DNA of 64,000 nt from Parelaphostrongylus tenuis (Eukaryota > Nematoda > Chromadorea > Rhabditida > Metastrongylidae). Positions 1 through 12,919 of the stretch are shown piece after piece. Position 1 is the stretch's first letter. Every line of letters starts with the position of its first letter. Under the pieces are notes generated by a model. That model was not told the origin of the DNA, searched no databases, and saw only the letters and a program-made list of their open reading frames with translations. The position numbers and the translations under genes were made by a program. The DNA lies in contig JAHQIW010007163.1 in assembly GCA_019055375.1 (NCBI GenBank), positions 1 through 64,000 of the forward strand, given 5' to 3'.

Positions 1-3000
1 AACATCCGTTCGACATTTCCCATGACCCATACGTTTTGCCCCTCATTCTTTCTCATCTACTCACCCCAATTGGGAAGCGTTGGACAGTCAAAAGCCATAG
101 TATCCCAATGCAGAATGGATTGCGGCATCTGTATGGTTTTATGCTGATAAATTTTATTTATTTTTTGCTAAGTACTTATTGGTGAATGAACAGCTGTGGT
201 TAGGTGTCGAAATTTTGCCAAAAAAAAAAGCATAGACTTGTAATGCAGGTTTCAAGAAACTAAAGAGATATATTTGCTTTTTAAAGGACGATACATCAGT
301 GCTAGCAAAACTAAAAAGATTAAATGTTCGGGACACTAATCAAAAATGATACAAGGTGTGAAGAGTAAAGATGAACTAGAGGAACGTACAAATGTCAAAG
401 TAGGTAATTGTAAAGTGATGAGAATATTATATTGGAGAGTTTTACAGAACATTTTGCAAAGTTTTTCACATTTCAAATTTCACGTTCACATTCGCATTCA
501 AGTTCGAACTTTTAAAAAATATTTTATTTCTCTTATTTGTTTTACAAAGATTTTGTCGGAAGACTATAGATAGCATCATTTCATTGATTACCGAATGATT
601 GAAATGTACGAACGTCTTGAATGAGTCCTCCGCAGAGTAATGCTAACATGATGGGATATGAAGATCGTCATATGTTTCAATAAGGTTCCACTCCAAGAAC
701 TTCAACCATCAGGTTGATGGCCTACCTCTAGTGCACTTAACATCGTGTGGATGTCTTGCTGCTAACAATTTATATACTATAGAGTAGTTGTCGTTGGGGC
801 ACTTTCTATCGTTTTCCATCAGATGACCTTGTTTTTTCGTTTATCTTGGTGAATATGGAAATCTTGATACCTGGTCTTTGGGCCACAAAGAGGATCTAAA
901 ACGGACTTCCATAGCTCCTTTCTCAGATATGTGATACCATAAATTCCTAGCATCATAATGATGCCCACTCTCTCCTCATTTACGTAACGTCAAGCTTTCG
1001 TAGATGAGAATTAAAGCACAGGCAGTCGTGGAACAGAGAAATAGGCGCTCAGCCAAAAGTTCTTTTCAATTCTATGCTGAAATTTTGAATTTTCGCCAAG
1101 AAGTATTCCACTCACAGCCATCTCAAATTGTTCAGTGAACCTATGAGATTGCACGACAGCGAATTCAAAACCAAGCTGATTGAAAAACTCGCACTGCTTC
1201 ACCATCACCTTCGTATTACAAGCTCGTATTCACAAATTCGTGTCTAATCGACATGAACGCACAAAAGCTCCAATTAAATCCCATGAACGTCGACAAACGA
1301 GCGATCCTCTTCCACGATATTTCAATATTCTCGAATCAAAAAGGATAAACACTATCAATGTCGTTGTTTGGGAGAGGTGATAGCGAGTTATCTACCAGAT
1401 GAGAGAGTTCGGATTATATCATGTTGCGAAGAATGCTTCATATAAACATATGCATGTCGTAGGTCTCACTTACACAGAAGTGAAGCGAGTAGAACATTCC
1501 TTTGGCGCAATCCGCAACTATGAGCTTTACTTATGGTCAACGTCGTTTCCACTATGCCAGTTGTACTTAGCGGTTTTATAGCCATAAACCTGCCGCTGAC
1601 TCATATATGCCTTTCTTCTTGCGCTTAAGAGCTCCTAAAAAACCACTTCTCCTAACGAAAAAATAAATCGAATAGAGGAATTTGAAAAGCTTTCAATACA
1701 GCAAGCCTGCCAATTACAGGTGTATAACCTACTGTAATCGTCTACTAAGCTCGATTCTTAATCATTGAAAAAAAAAGGTTTACACAGAAGCTATGTATAT
1801 CTTGCCCTGTTTTCATGGGTTCAATGAAAAACATATTGACAACAGTCAAATCCATATGGAAACTACAAGTGATGGAAATCATGGATAGTAACTATCAATC
1901 ACAAAATGAACCGATAGGAAAAAATCACGGATCAAACGGAAACAAGAAGAACAACAACAATTCAAGGCGCTCCGTATGTTGATGTTAATACATTTTTTCA
2001 AACCGTCAGTTGAACAGCGCAATAAGAGCGTTGGCACGTGTATCGGTTTCAGTCTAGATTTTCTGTGGGACCCAAAAAGGTGGTGTTTAATGGGTCTCGT
2101 GAGATTATAGTTCTATCATTCAAATCTTAGAAAGTAAAGAAAGAGAAAAGAGATTTTGGACCAGAAGAGGTGTCAATTAGCTGGCACATTCAAAAAACTG
2201 TTCAATTTCCTATAGAAGCTATAGTATCCAAACCGACCAGAATGCGTTAATGAAGATTAAAGCTCTCTAGAACTGTATACCTTTACTTCAAGACGAGAGG
2301 CGCTTTAAAATAAGTAGGTTCTAGAGCTCTTGAAAGCACTTAACATGGATGCTTTGTTCTTGGAATTTTTCTGGATATTTTCCATACAATACATTGAAGG
2401 CTCTCCAATAATGAAAGTTATCGGAAATTATTGGTTTTCGATTATATAATATGATATCGGTGTGCGCATGCAGTTTGTCATAGTCATAAAGCTAAGCAAA
2501 AGAACAGTGTAATGACGTGCAGAAGACACTATTGCCTGGGTCTTTTCCATCATTCGTCTCCTATTCGACAAGCAGCGGCATCCTCAAAGACAGTGTAAGA
2601 CAAATGTCACCTGGACCACCGATTTGGTCACATGTGAGAGACTTCGTGCACGGGGATCAAACCCACCCATCCCTCATATTTCTGACAGTAAATGGCACTG
2701 AGGAGTTTTTAACTAAACCTGAAGTGTTTCTTTTTCGTTCATTTCATATCATCTTTCTTATTACACTATTGAACTGCTGTTACAACTTCCTGGAATTGAT
2801 CACAAAAGGAAAAGCGATCGTTAGAGAGAGACGTTGCACCTAAGATCTAAGATTTAGAAAAGGTATCGCCATGTCAACTAAACACGAAAGATTTGGCTTT
2901 CTAGCTTCATCTAGACGCCAGAACTCTTAGTTCTATCGCAATTACCTAGCTTTGTGATTAAGCATAGCAAATTTAACTAACAGTTCTGTTCACTTGCGAT

Positions 3001-3849
3001 GTTAGTAATTGAATTTAAGCATAAACTCAATGTTGAGAAAATTACAGGTGTCCTTTACACTTACGAAAACACAAACTTAGAAAAAGAAAAGACCACACTC
3101 AATGTTTTTCGGTGGGACAAGGGCATTTTATGAGCAGTTCAGAGTGAGTTATGATCGTCGTTGACATTTTTCGATGATTTTTTCCTATCGTTTTTCTCGA
3201 GAACAGTTGCTGAGGTCAGAATAATCGCACGAGGATGGTTTACTCTATGAGAAGAAGATTATACAGAAACGAGGGATCTAGATTTATTCCTTTTGAAGCC
3301 TTGTGAAGTAACTTTCTGATTTCTTTTCATTCTAGGCGGTTATCTATAGAAAATTGATAGGGTTTTCCAGATTGCTGGTGAGACTGCGTTTTACAGATCG
3401 TAATTCTCAATAATATTACCCTTACATACTATTTTTATTTTAATAAAAATCAGGCATAGTAGAAACGATGCTAAGAACTCGCAAAGCAGTGACTAGTTCA
3501 GAAAAAATAATTCATTTGGGACAACATACATGATTAATTTGATGATATCTTTATCATCTTGAAAATCCTTTCATCAACTAAAACCTGATTCCGGTAACTA
3601 AATCACCATGGAATCAAAGATTAAGAATATTCTGTTTCGGCTCCATATGTACTGAACAATTTGCACTATGCCTTTCGACTCGACCACTTCATAACATTGG
3701 TGTGAAAACCCAGTGCACTCGGAAAAATTTCACCTCAAAAGACGTTATAAGACAACAGCTTTTTCGTAGTAAAATAAACATGCACAACAAAACATTAGCT
3801 TGTCTGATGGATTTCGATTCTAACTCTACCCTCCTCTACAGGAACGCAT

Positions 3850-4112
3850 GTATAGCAGAGGTTAAAGGCGGTGTAAGTCGCACGCAAGGTCGATGTTTCA
3901 AACTCGCACTCGTGACTCACCAAACCATCCTACCTCCGAGATCGGTAGAGTTTTGCAGGACTTGTGTGCAAGGATAAACCGTACCGACTCGATACGACGT
4001 TGCCACCGCGAGTCATTGTATAGACCAGACATGCATTCACTAAACTCATATGAAGCTAAAGATTGAAGACGAATGCATGGCGCATCCCTCATCAGGAATT
4101 GATGAACGCCGA
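3850..4112 (+). repeat. SINE-1 copy (tRNA-derived)
   Basis: Shares with the other copies the block GCCACCGCGAGTCATTGTAT, the TGCATTCA word and the 3' end ATGGCGCATCCCTCA...TTGATGAACGCC. The tRNA-like head is decayed. Confidence 0.7.
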
Positions 4113-4559
4113 ATGTTTTATATTTTAACTTTGTTCTCTCTCTATAAATTCAAGGCGGTTTAGAAGATCTAAACGAGCGATTGGCTTAAATCGGTTACGA
4201 TATCGTAAAGCACTTACAAGCAGCATTTATATCATCTTCACCTAACATATCTAACTTATCAATTGATAAACCCGAAACAACTATCATGCACCCATTATTG
4301 AAGAAACAAATCTATCAATCATTGAGATCTAGCCACTGATAAAGAAACATAGAACAGTTTAGTACTCAACAATGAAGTCATTTCTAAGGTATTAGTGAGC
4401 CTAGGATGGCCGCTCTTACTGAGGTACTCTTTTCCTCTGTTGGCTTTGTACATCGGTTTTCCTCTTTCTCGATTCCTACTCAGTCTGACAACATCTTGCA
4501 CAAAGCCTTTAATTTCATCAAGTATCGTATATATGACTGAGTTCATATCTCACCTAGGT

Positions 4560-4732
4560 AATGACTTGCAGGGGATGTTGAGTCGGTGTTTTAACCTTCT
4601 CAGACAATCCTGTCACGACTTGGCAGACCTAGAAACAGATGGCCCAGTGAGCTGGGAAGCGGGATCGAACCAGTCATCGACTGATTGTACTGCAAAGCAC
4701 CTCTGATTACTGCGCTAGACGCGTCGCGACAG
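4560..4732 (-). repeat. SINE-1 fragment with tRNA-like head
   Basis: On the minus strand, GTAATCAGAGGTGC and GGTTCGATCCCGC stand in A-box/B-box positions of the SINE-1 head. The 3' half is missing. Confidence 0.6.
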
Positions 4733-5497
4733 ACCGAGTAAATTATTCCATTGCCGTAACCAGATACACAGACAAGATTTATGTTCGCAGCTGCGAAATA
4801 GGAGTGCAGGTTCCGATGATATGGCATTCCTCTCCTCCACAAACAAGGAACTAAGCTGTAGATTTATTAAGTCAGAAAATGAGATTATATTCAAGCGTCG
4901 CAATGTAACTGCTGGACATCTCAAGAAGATTGTTGAACAGAATGTAATCCTTATTCTTCTCTTAGAAGTGATAGAGAGCTCGATTCCTTCTAACCGAAGT
5001 AATTGATATAAACAGGTGTTGGTTTGGATCTATGATCTCGTTCATTGCTTCCATCACTCGTCCATTGAAAAGATAAGAGACTTTAGGAGAGCTGTTATTG
5101 TTTACTAATGTCCAACAAAGGGTGTGGCCCGATTGGGTGATAATGTTCGGCGTGGCTCAACGTATGACTGATCTCTCCAACACTTTTCCCGCAATCAACA
5201 ACGAACGCGCTACGGAGCGCTCCAACCTGGCTATCTTTGAGATTTCTAATATGTACTCAATCACTAGTCTAGGACGTTCGAGAAGAAGACATATTCTCAA
5301 TCTAACGATAAACGCGAAAAGCCGAATTTAATGCTAATAGAACTGAGATTTTCTTAGTATAAAGAAAACTGTGATACGGGTCAAATAAAGTGTTAAAGAT
5401 ACCGTCCCAACAACGGTAAATTCCATTATGTAGATTACTTTGCATTAACCTGCTTTTCAAATAAGATAAAAGCAGTAGAAATTCAGACACTTTTCAG

Positions 5498-8400
5498 GAG
5501 AGCACATTAGACCTACTTGAAGCTCAGAGAAAAATTCAAGCGCTGAACACGGAGCTTGCCATGCACGGCGATGTTCAAGCACAGGTAAAACTCAAATTTC
5601 TATTCTTGAAAAAACACGTAATAAACAATAATAAAAATTCTGCCAGATTGTAAGCGTGATAATCGACTTCAAAGATCACAAAATCAAAGAAAAGCATTTT
5701 GAACTTCTAACTTTATTACTGTGAAGCATCACAGTTTGATGTGGATTCACAACGGGATTCCACAGTTCAGTTCATACCTAGCCTTTATCATTCAGCTTAT
5801 CATTACATAGAAAAACCATGGGGTGATAGGCCATATGGAATCCTTTTCTAATCGAAGGAGAATATACATATTACGAAGAGGAAAAACTTCTTGCTCTTAG
5901 TTGCAGATGGTGGCATTGAGCAAGAAGATCAACTCCATGAAGGAACGTGCAAGTGGTCTAATGAACATGGTAGTTTCTTACTGTTTTTTGAGATTTTCTG
6001 TTCCTCGCGAATGCAGTTACGGTGTCCGTCCTATGCCGTCACATCTTTCTAAAACTTAGACGATCGGCGAGTACCTTATGAAAGAGAAAAGAGAAAAATG
6101 TAAGCAATATTAAAGAGAAAATACCGACAAAAACCCAGAAAAAAAGAAAGAAAAAAAATAGTCGACATATCAAGCACTAATGGTGATAACAGCAATTCTT
6201 CGTAATAGTGAAAATGTAGTTTTAATATGAAATACAAATGGATAGTCCCGTGGCTATATACTGTTACCTAAATTACTACAAAGAGTGTGCAATAATCCAC
6301 TATTAAATCTATCTGATATCAGTGCTCTACTAGATAACAGATAGAACATGATGTTTCCAAAAAGTTCAATTCAATCCCTGAGACAAAACTCGTAAGATTA
6401 CGCATGGGTATTTTGATCCGATCACTAACTCCAGTGAACACTCGTTTCTGTAGGTCTAGGCGGTCAACTGAAGGTTATCTTTGATACCAAGACATTCTTT
6501 TTACTGATTGGAATTGATAAGAATATGTTGCGAAAAAATTAGACAAGCGTCAAAAGTACCTCAGTATACCGTAGATGTTTTTAAATGTATTCAAATGAAT
6601 ACAAATTATGAATCTTTTCATTTGAGCACTTTTAGTGGTAGCATCATTTTTTTATATATATACCTAATGATGCCGAGTGATGTGTAAAACTTCTGCGTCA
6701 GCGGGACACAAACCCGTCTTCTACCCAATTCGTGGGCGCATGCTCGAACCCCATTGCGCTACTGACGCCCATTTTGCCACAGCTCTTTCTATGCTACAAC
6801 GCATCTATCCGTCAGCAACCAACCGTCAGCGGTTTCTGGCCTGAGTAGTCGATATCGACATTGAACCCAGTCACCCTACCAGATATTGGGTATCGAATGA
6901 TTAGATTTTTTTTTATTTGACTAAATCTAAGGGTTCCAGCGGGTGAGAGCACGCGACTCTTGATAGGATGAATTCGGGTTTGAGTCCCTTTAACGCAAAA
7001 GTTTTACACTTTTATTCTTCAAATCCGCAATTACTCAACATCACTGAGTGAACAAAAAACAGTCCGAACTGAGTTGGCCCAAAAATTAGGAGTATATTTA
7101 ACTTAAGAGAAAACGGTTAGATTTTGTGTGGTGGTTATAAGTGATTCGACCTAGCCGTTACGATGCGGTAGAACTATGGAAGTAATTTTTGTTCATGAAT
7201 GTGAAGAAGATACTCTAATCAGCCTGACATTTTTAGATTGATAACCGCATCGCTTACCTCAGCGAGATGTGGAAACAGACTACGAGAAAAAAGGACGACG
7301 ATGAGAACATCAAAATGGCCAAGGTTGCTGTCAGTGACCCGATAAGGTTCAATACACCATACCTTTCTCCAACATCAATTTGCTGACTGAATTTTTCATT
7401 CTTATAGGATCGGAATAAACAATGAAACAGACGAATCGTTTTATGAAAAAGTGGATATATTGAAAGACAAGGTGGGATTTGTTTTGAAGGGTTTACTCGC
7501 TCGAGAAAAATTTGATAGTGCTTGAATTTGATGATCATTTCCACCTCTAATAGATCGCTGAACTGATTCTTCTTAACGGACAAGCTGCTCAGACGCACAA
7601 GAGAGCAGTCGAAGACAGAAGGATTCTGAATGTAGCGGCGGAGCGAGTAGCAATTTCATTCAGCATTTGAATTTTTCTATATAGGTTGGCGAAACTCACT
7701 ATTTAGCTGAACCAGGTGGAAAACCGTCAGCGAAGAATGTTAGCAAACATTGACAATGGCTTCTGTAAAGGGATAGATGTAAGACGTTTTCCTAAATAAT
7801 GTGATCCATGAATTCTGAACAACAACTGTCAAGCTAGAATTTGTCTCATTTTCCATATATAGACATCATTCCTCTTCATGAATATGAGTGATTGCTGTTT
7901 CTGTCCGACTTGCTCTATTCGATGAGAGTCAATTGCAAACGTAGATTATGTTATATCACGTTTAGATAACTCCTTCTCTTTAGCACGCAATTAGTGCCAT
8001 AAATGCGAGACTGTCTTCGGATGATGTCGCCGCAGAGGAGAAAATAGACCTGGAGAAGCTCGTCACAGATCTACGGGCTTTCCTGACAACACTTGGAAAT
8101 TGCGTAAGTTCTGTAAAATTACTGGAAAGGAGCGAGATAAACACAAAACACCCGAAGCCTAATTTTTGAAGTTCTTTGTTGATCTAAATTTTAACTGACT
8201 CAAATAAACTGACTTATTCATAGCAAAACTCCCTGATACATCCTATCGATGCAAAAGACAAATGATCACCCCAAAACGTCCGAGTACTTACACTGTTTGT
8301 GATACTCTCACCATCTTTGTATCCTGTTCGCCAAGAACAGTCTATGCAACGCGATGAACAATCTCGTATGATAAGGCCAATCGGGATAGCGCTCTCGACA

Positions 8401-11400
8401 TCGATCAATCCCTAAGGGATTGTCAAGCATTCAACTTCATCAAGCATTCGTTAAAGGTGAGTGGATGCATATCTGGCTTCAAAGTGACTTGCAGTGGCCT
8501 AGCGATGCATCACGTCAGTGCTACTATCCTCTCAGACAAGTCTGACAAGACCTTCGCTGCGGGTTCGAACTATCGCTGCGTCTGCATCGCAGGGCACCTC
8601 TAACCACTGCACCACATACGCTCTACAAAATTTCGTATGATAGAGCAGTTTAATAAAATGTAAAGTGCAAAAATCAGCGCAAATGCGATCGTTTTTTTCA
8701 TTTGTCGCCTCATAACGGACAAGTATCAAAGACATCAAGAAAATTCTGTTCTGCAGAATAAATGATCCGATTAGAAGAGAATCTTATATGATTCATGGTG
8801 GTCAGTCTGCTCCTACCCTACCACTATACATTGGTGCTAATTTCATAATAACCCACCTAGCATAGCAATTCATGCCCTGTTGTCTCCCAAACCATAGATT
8901 TTCCATTTCTCGAAAGATAGGATTGAAATCTTGAAGAGACACTAAAACTTGAAAACTTTAGAGCGCTTCTATCACGATAGTCTGAATTTCAGTTATCCGA
9001 CGCAAAGTAATTAGTGATACAACCTATTAAAAAGACGGTATTGAGAGAAACACTGTTTTGATCTCGTGCCCAAGCCTTTTCTCCTCATCCAACGAGCACT
9101 TTAGCTCGATCAGCTTTGAGGCTGCAAAAACTTGTCTCGACTGCATTCTATGACGTTTATATAAAGGATAAAATCCTCGAGTAGCAGGCGATTTACGTTA
9201 GACACGTTACATACTCTAAGATTTGTGGAGAATGAATGTGAGGAAATGAGTTGGATGCAAAAAGTACTGAGACCCGGCACAGTACATGATAGATCGTGTA
9301 AAATAAGATAGATCCAAAAAATTACCCGATAACTGAAGTAAATAAACCCTCATTTTTTGAGGCTTTTAATTTTTCGATAGTTCTAAAAACATGGTGCAAA
9401 AAATGCACAGGGTACAAAATCTGAGATTATCATTTTGGAATCAGCATACACCGAAAACACGGGACTGCAACTGGTTCTTTCCAAGCTGCAACGATCACAT
9501 CGGCTTAGAGCAATAAACTTCAAAATTCCGAGCCACGAAGCAAAAATAGTACTTCAATACTTCCCCTTTTTGTAGAATAACCTTCATGCGAGTATCGCCA
9601 AGTGGACGTGCAACATTGTGGATATCGAAAGATGCTGGGTGATATGCAAAACAGTTAAACATCCGACCCCAAACGGGAATCGGAACCACGTTTCACTCAT
9701 ACCGGGGCGCTTCAACCACTATACCACTGAGGCCATCACTCTGCCTACCACTCCTTTTTTCCATATAAATGCATTGAAGCTGTCAGCAACCAACCTTTGA
9801 AGAGTTCTTTGTATATTGTGGATACAATTTGCTTCCATAGACTAGAAGAACAATCCCATCTGTGAAGTGATAATCCTGTTGTTATGGTATAGAATTGAAT
9901 TGATTATGACCAAATACGATAGCACAGTAACTGCAGCAAGAACACTTCCCATCGTAAATTTTTTATCGGTTCACTTGAGAAGAAAACAAGAAAAAATCGA
10001 ACACAAAACAAAATGAAGCGATTTACTACATTTAAGAGATCACATTTGTACATCCCGAGCAGCTCTACCGACCTTACAACGGAGCCTCGAAAGAATTCCA
10101 GTGCCATTGGCAGAAGGGGAATTGTAGCGAAATCAGTGGAACAACAGTGCCCACGAACAAGGTAATTCTCAGTTCTTTCTGATTATGAGGAACTGATAAA
10201 AGCCTATCTCATTCGCTGGAGAAGAAGTTTTCACAGTAGTGTTAGTAATCATTGGAAGCCTAGATTTCTGGCTACAGCCCTATGTCGCCGGTTTTCGAAA
10301 ATACCTTTTTATAACGTTGTAAAATCCACACAAAACTATGTCTCAGACGCGCATATTTCTCGCCGTACAGAGCTCTTTCTATGTACTACTGATAATCATT
10401 CGACTGCGTAATCGTTTGATTCCAACGCTGTGCTTATATTTAAATAAGATCGTTTCTATGAAACGCAACAGGTAAAATTATTTCAATTTCCATCTGCGAA
10501 CAGGGAGGTCTTTGGCCAGTTCACGTGCGGCCGGCTGAGGCAGCCACGTGCGCTGGTGCGTTGGTCGATAGACCTTGCACCGAGCATATAACATCGCGCC
10601 AGAGGAGGTAGCTGATTCATCCAGCCGCACGTGAATTGGCCCAAGACCCTCACGATCGCAAGTGAGACTTCAACTTTTTTTTTATTCGCTGCGCTTCAGA
10701 GAAACGGTCTTTTCGGGATATAAGCACAACATTGGAATCAGAAACGATTACGCTATCGAATGATCATTAACCAGTTCAGATAGAGTTATGCCCGGCGATA
10801 ATTATGCACGTCTGCAACGCAAGAAAATTGCTTCTATAGCAAGGTCAAAAAAGCTTTTCAGAATACCGGAGACGTGGGGATGTAGCATAAAATCTCAGCT
10901 TTCGAATGTTTACTAATACTCCTATGAAAATTTCTTCTGCAACGAATGAAGTCGGCTTTTCAATTGTCCCCTCATAATCACAAATAATCTAATTTTCTAA
11001 TCATTTTTCAAAAAATAGGTTATCATAGTAAAAATTACCCATTTTTGTATATCATGTAATTCTACTCACCGGAACACGTCTAACGCGTTTTCATAATGTG
11101 AACGAAAATCTAACGCTAATAGGTTCTCCTCTAACAGTCGTTTCCTGTCTTCTCACATTACATGCTGAGAACGAGAAGAGTGCTAGCACACAACGTTACT
11201 TAATAAACTGATAAAAAACGACTCGGAGGACTTCAGAGTGAAAATGTCAGTTGCCAGGAAGCGGCTTCGCCTGCTCGCTCAATAAGTCACAAACTTGATG
11301 AGACTCAGAGGTCTATCAACGAAACAAAGTGTATCAAAGAGATTTGACTTGATAGTTCAGATATGAATAGTTATGACCCAAAATGATATAATGCACGGTG

Positions 11401-12348
11401 TTTCACAAAGAAAGAGAGAGAGAATCCTATGCATCGAAATAGTGGGACACACAAACCCAAAGTGCAATGACGATAGAATATTTTATTCACTCAAATTCTT
11501 TTCGCAGCGTGATTTGATATAAGATCTCTCTGCTCTTCTTATCGCTCACTTACACAATTATAAAGACATGACTATGAGTTATGTTCACTTCATGCCAGAA
11601 CACACACTCTTCCCTTTAAATTCAATGCCAAGACGAACACAGTAGCGATGCCATTCTTTGCAAGCGACTTTCTGGTTCAGTCGCCTCACCTGTACCATCA
11701 GACCTCTCGTCTTCTCATAGTCAGGAAATTGGACCAGACTTGTCTGAGGTCAACTCTCTCCGCTCTAATCCACCTGCGAACGGCTGTCCGGGGATTCAAA
11801 GAAGAATCGACTCCCATAGCATTTAACGACACTTATAAAAAAGAACTAGAATATACCAATATTAATGTAAAAAAAAGAGTAATAGTAGCTAAAGAGTTTC
11901 GGTAGTGCAGAGGTAAAACACGCACCCTCGGAAAGGGTGAAACGCGGGTTCAACTCCCATCCCAAAGGCATTCAACGTTCAACGTCATATCAATCAAAAT
12001 TATTGAAATTAGCAGCTGTGAGTGCGTTCCTAGAAAAAGGTTTTTATTTGAAATTACCAGTATTGTTATCTGATAAACTGCAATTTCATCCAGTTTTGAT
12101 CTGGAACATAGTGATCTTTCAATAAAGCTTATTAATAAGCAGAGTTCGACAACCACTTCCACTAATTCATCATTTTCTCCAACTTCAAGCTGTGCTCCGC
12201 TGGATGCTTTGTCGAACTCCAAATCGAAGGAGGTATTTCAAAGAATTAGCTGGTTTTTCAACAACGTAAAGAATCTTTCATTTTTCAGAGCAACAGAAAA
12301 TCAAGATGTGAGAGAGTCAACATCGACGATGACCATCTGAAGTTTTGA
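5498..12348 (+). CDS. Coiled-coil protein of unknown function, 5' end not found
   Basis: Seven small exons keep one frame through canonical splice sites: 5498-5584, 5907-5969, 7237-7346, 7408-7471, 7554-7646, 7716-7778 and 7984-8103, which together give exactly 200 codons. They encode a charged, Leu/Ile-spaced helix-rich chain (KKINSMKERASGLMNM, IDLEKLVTDLRAFLTTL) typical of a cytoplasmic coiled coil. Three further exons fit by phase with less certainty: 10039-10161 (contains FQCHWQKGNC, a Cys-x-Trp-x4-Cys-like patch; its acceptor is weak), 12143-12232 (Ser/Thr-rich) and 12289-12348, ending in DDDHLKF and a TGA stop. I could not find the first exon; it should lie left of 5498 or outside the window. 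The gene converges on FIG4, with about 570 bp between the two stop codons. I do not recognise the family. Alternatives: the last three exons may belong to a separate gene, and exon six could start at the acceptor near 7684. The coding nature of the first seven exons is fairly secure; the joining is inferred. Confidence 0.65.
6688..6900 (-). repeat. SINE-2 copy with the CAGCAACCAACCGT tail module
   Basis: A tRNA-like block read on the minus strand (head near 6775, B-box GGTTTGTGTCCCGC) is joined to a module containing GTCAGCAACCAACCGTCAGC and AACCCAGT. The same module recurs at about 17456-17500, 45345-45430 and 47400-47495. Confidence 0.6.
6930..7015 (+). repeat. SINE-2 tRNA-like copy
   Basis: CCAGCGGGTGAGAGCACGCG followed by GGGTTTGAGTCCC about 35 bases later mimics tRNA A and B boxes. 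It is one of about 18 diverged copies in the window. Confidence 0.5.
8392..8625 (-). repeat. SINE-1 copy
   Basis: Carries GATCAATCCCTAAGGGATT at the 3' end and the tRNA-like head (GGTGCAGTGGTTAGAGGTGC on the minus strand) at the right edge. It lies in an intron of the coiled-coil gene. Confidence 0.75.
9612..9745 (-). repeat. SINE-2 copy
   Basis: GGTGATATGCAAAACA followed by a minus-strand tRNA-like block with B-box GGTTCCGATTCCC. It lies in an intron of the coiled-coil gene. Confidence 0.65.
10179..10980. mobile_element. Foldback element FB-A, ~800 bp palindrome
   Basis: The ends TGATTATGAGG and CCTCATAATCA are inverted, and inverted similarity continues inward (CTCATTCGCTGGAGAAG versus the complement of the right end) through most of the element. 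Internal hallmarks are GCCGGTTTTCGAAAA, ATCATTCGACTGCG and a GC-rich centre with GCAGCCACGTGCGC. No open frame is evident, so it is a non-autonomous foldback/MITE. It sits right after a candidate exon of the coiled-coil gene. Confidence 0.8.
11893..11975 (+). repeat. SINE-2 tRNA-like copy
   Basis: GGTAGTGCAGAGGTAAAACA, then CGCGGGTTCAACTCCC about 35 bases on, match A- and B-box spacing. No clean acceptor stem is seen, so it is a repeat rather than a functional tRNA. Confidence 0.6.
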
Positions 12349-12919
12349 TACATTTAATTTCTTCTTCATTCTTGCGTTGTTCTGTTGCAATCAACCTACA
12401 TAAAAAGTAGTATTTTTACAGACAAAGAAAGTAATACCGTGATACTCAAGGTTGCAGTAACACATGAAATTTTTTACAGTATTTTGTACTGTATAGTACC
12501 TGAACCTGATTTTCAAATTTACAACATTTTCAATCAAACTACTCTTAAAAAGAGCGTTACAAAAAGACACTGCTTACCAAAATACAGCCCACTGCAACGA
12601 TTCTTGATAGAGAATTTTTACGAATAATCAACAACGGAAGACTTTTCAGAGAAGGTGTGTAATTTCTATTTTTTGAAGTAATGGGGGTCTTTGGTTAACT
12701 GGTTTGCGGACGACCTGATCTTCCCCGGCCCTGAAGAAGGCGAAATCGCCGAAAGGTCAGCTGCCCGAATGAGCTACGTTATAACAACCTCGCGTTTGGC
12801 TTACTAAGGAAAATCATTGCGGAATTATGCAAAAAGAGAGTTCAGAAGTGAAAAATACGTAGCAAGACGTAATATCACATCTAATTTTACAATTAAAAAC
12901 CATATTAGTCAAAGGCTGG

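Larger units (their letters stand above)
1..5497. other. No gene supported; scattered repeats
   Basis: Open frames here are short and show no recognisable domains. The minus-strand frame at 1011-1208 (contains GFEFAVVQSHRF) reads somewhat protein-like but has no splice or family support. Two SINE-1 copies lie at 3850-4112 and 4560-4732. An exon of the coiled-coil gene may hide at about 4880-4940 (HLKKIVEQN before a GTAATC donor), unproven. Confidence 0.5.

Noticed and set aside
1011..1208. Possible minus-strand exon (GFEFAVVQSHRF)
   Set aside because: Reads plausibly but lacks partners, splice context or any recognised family.
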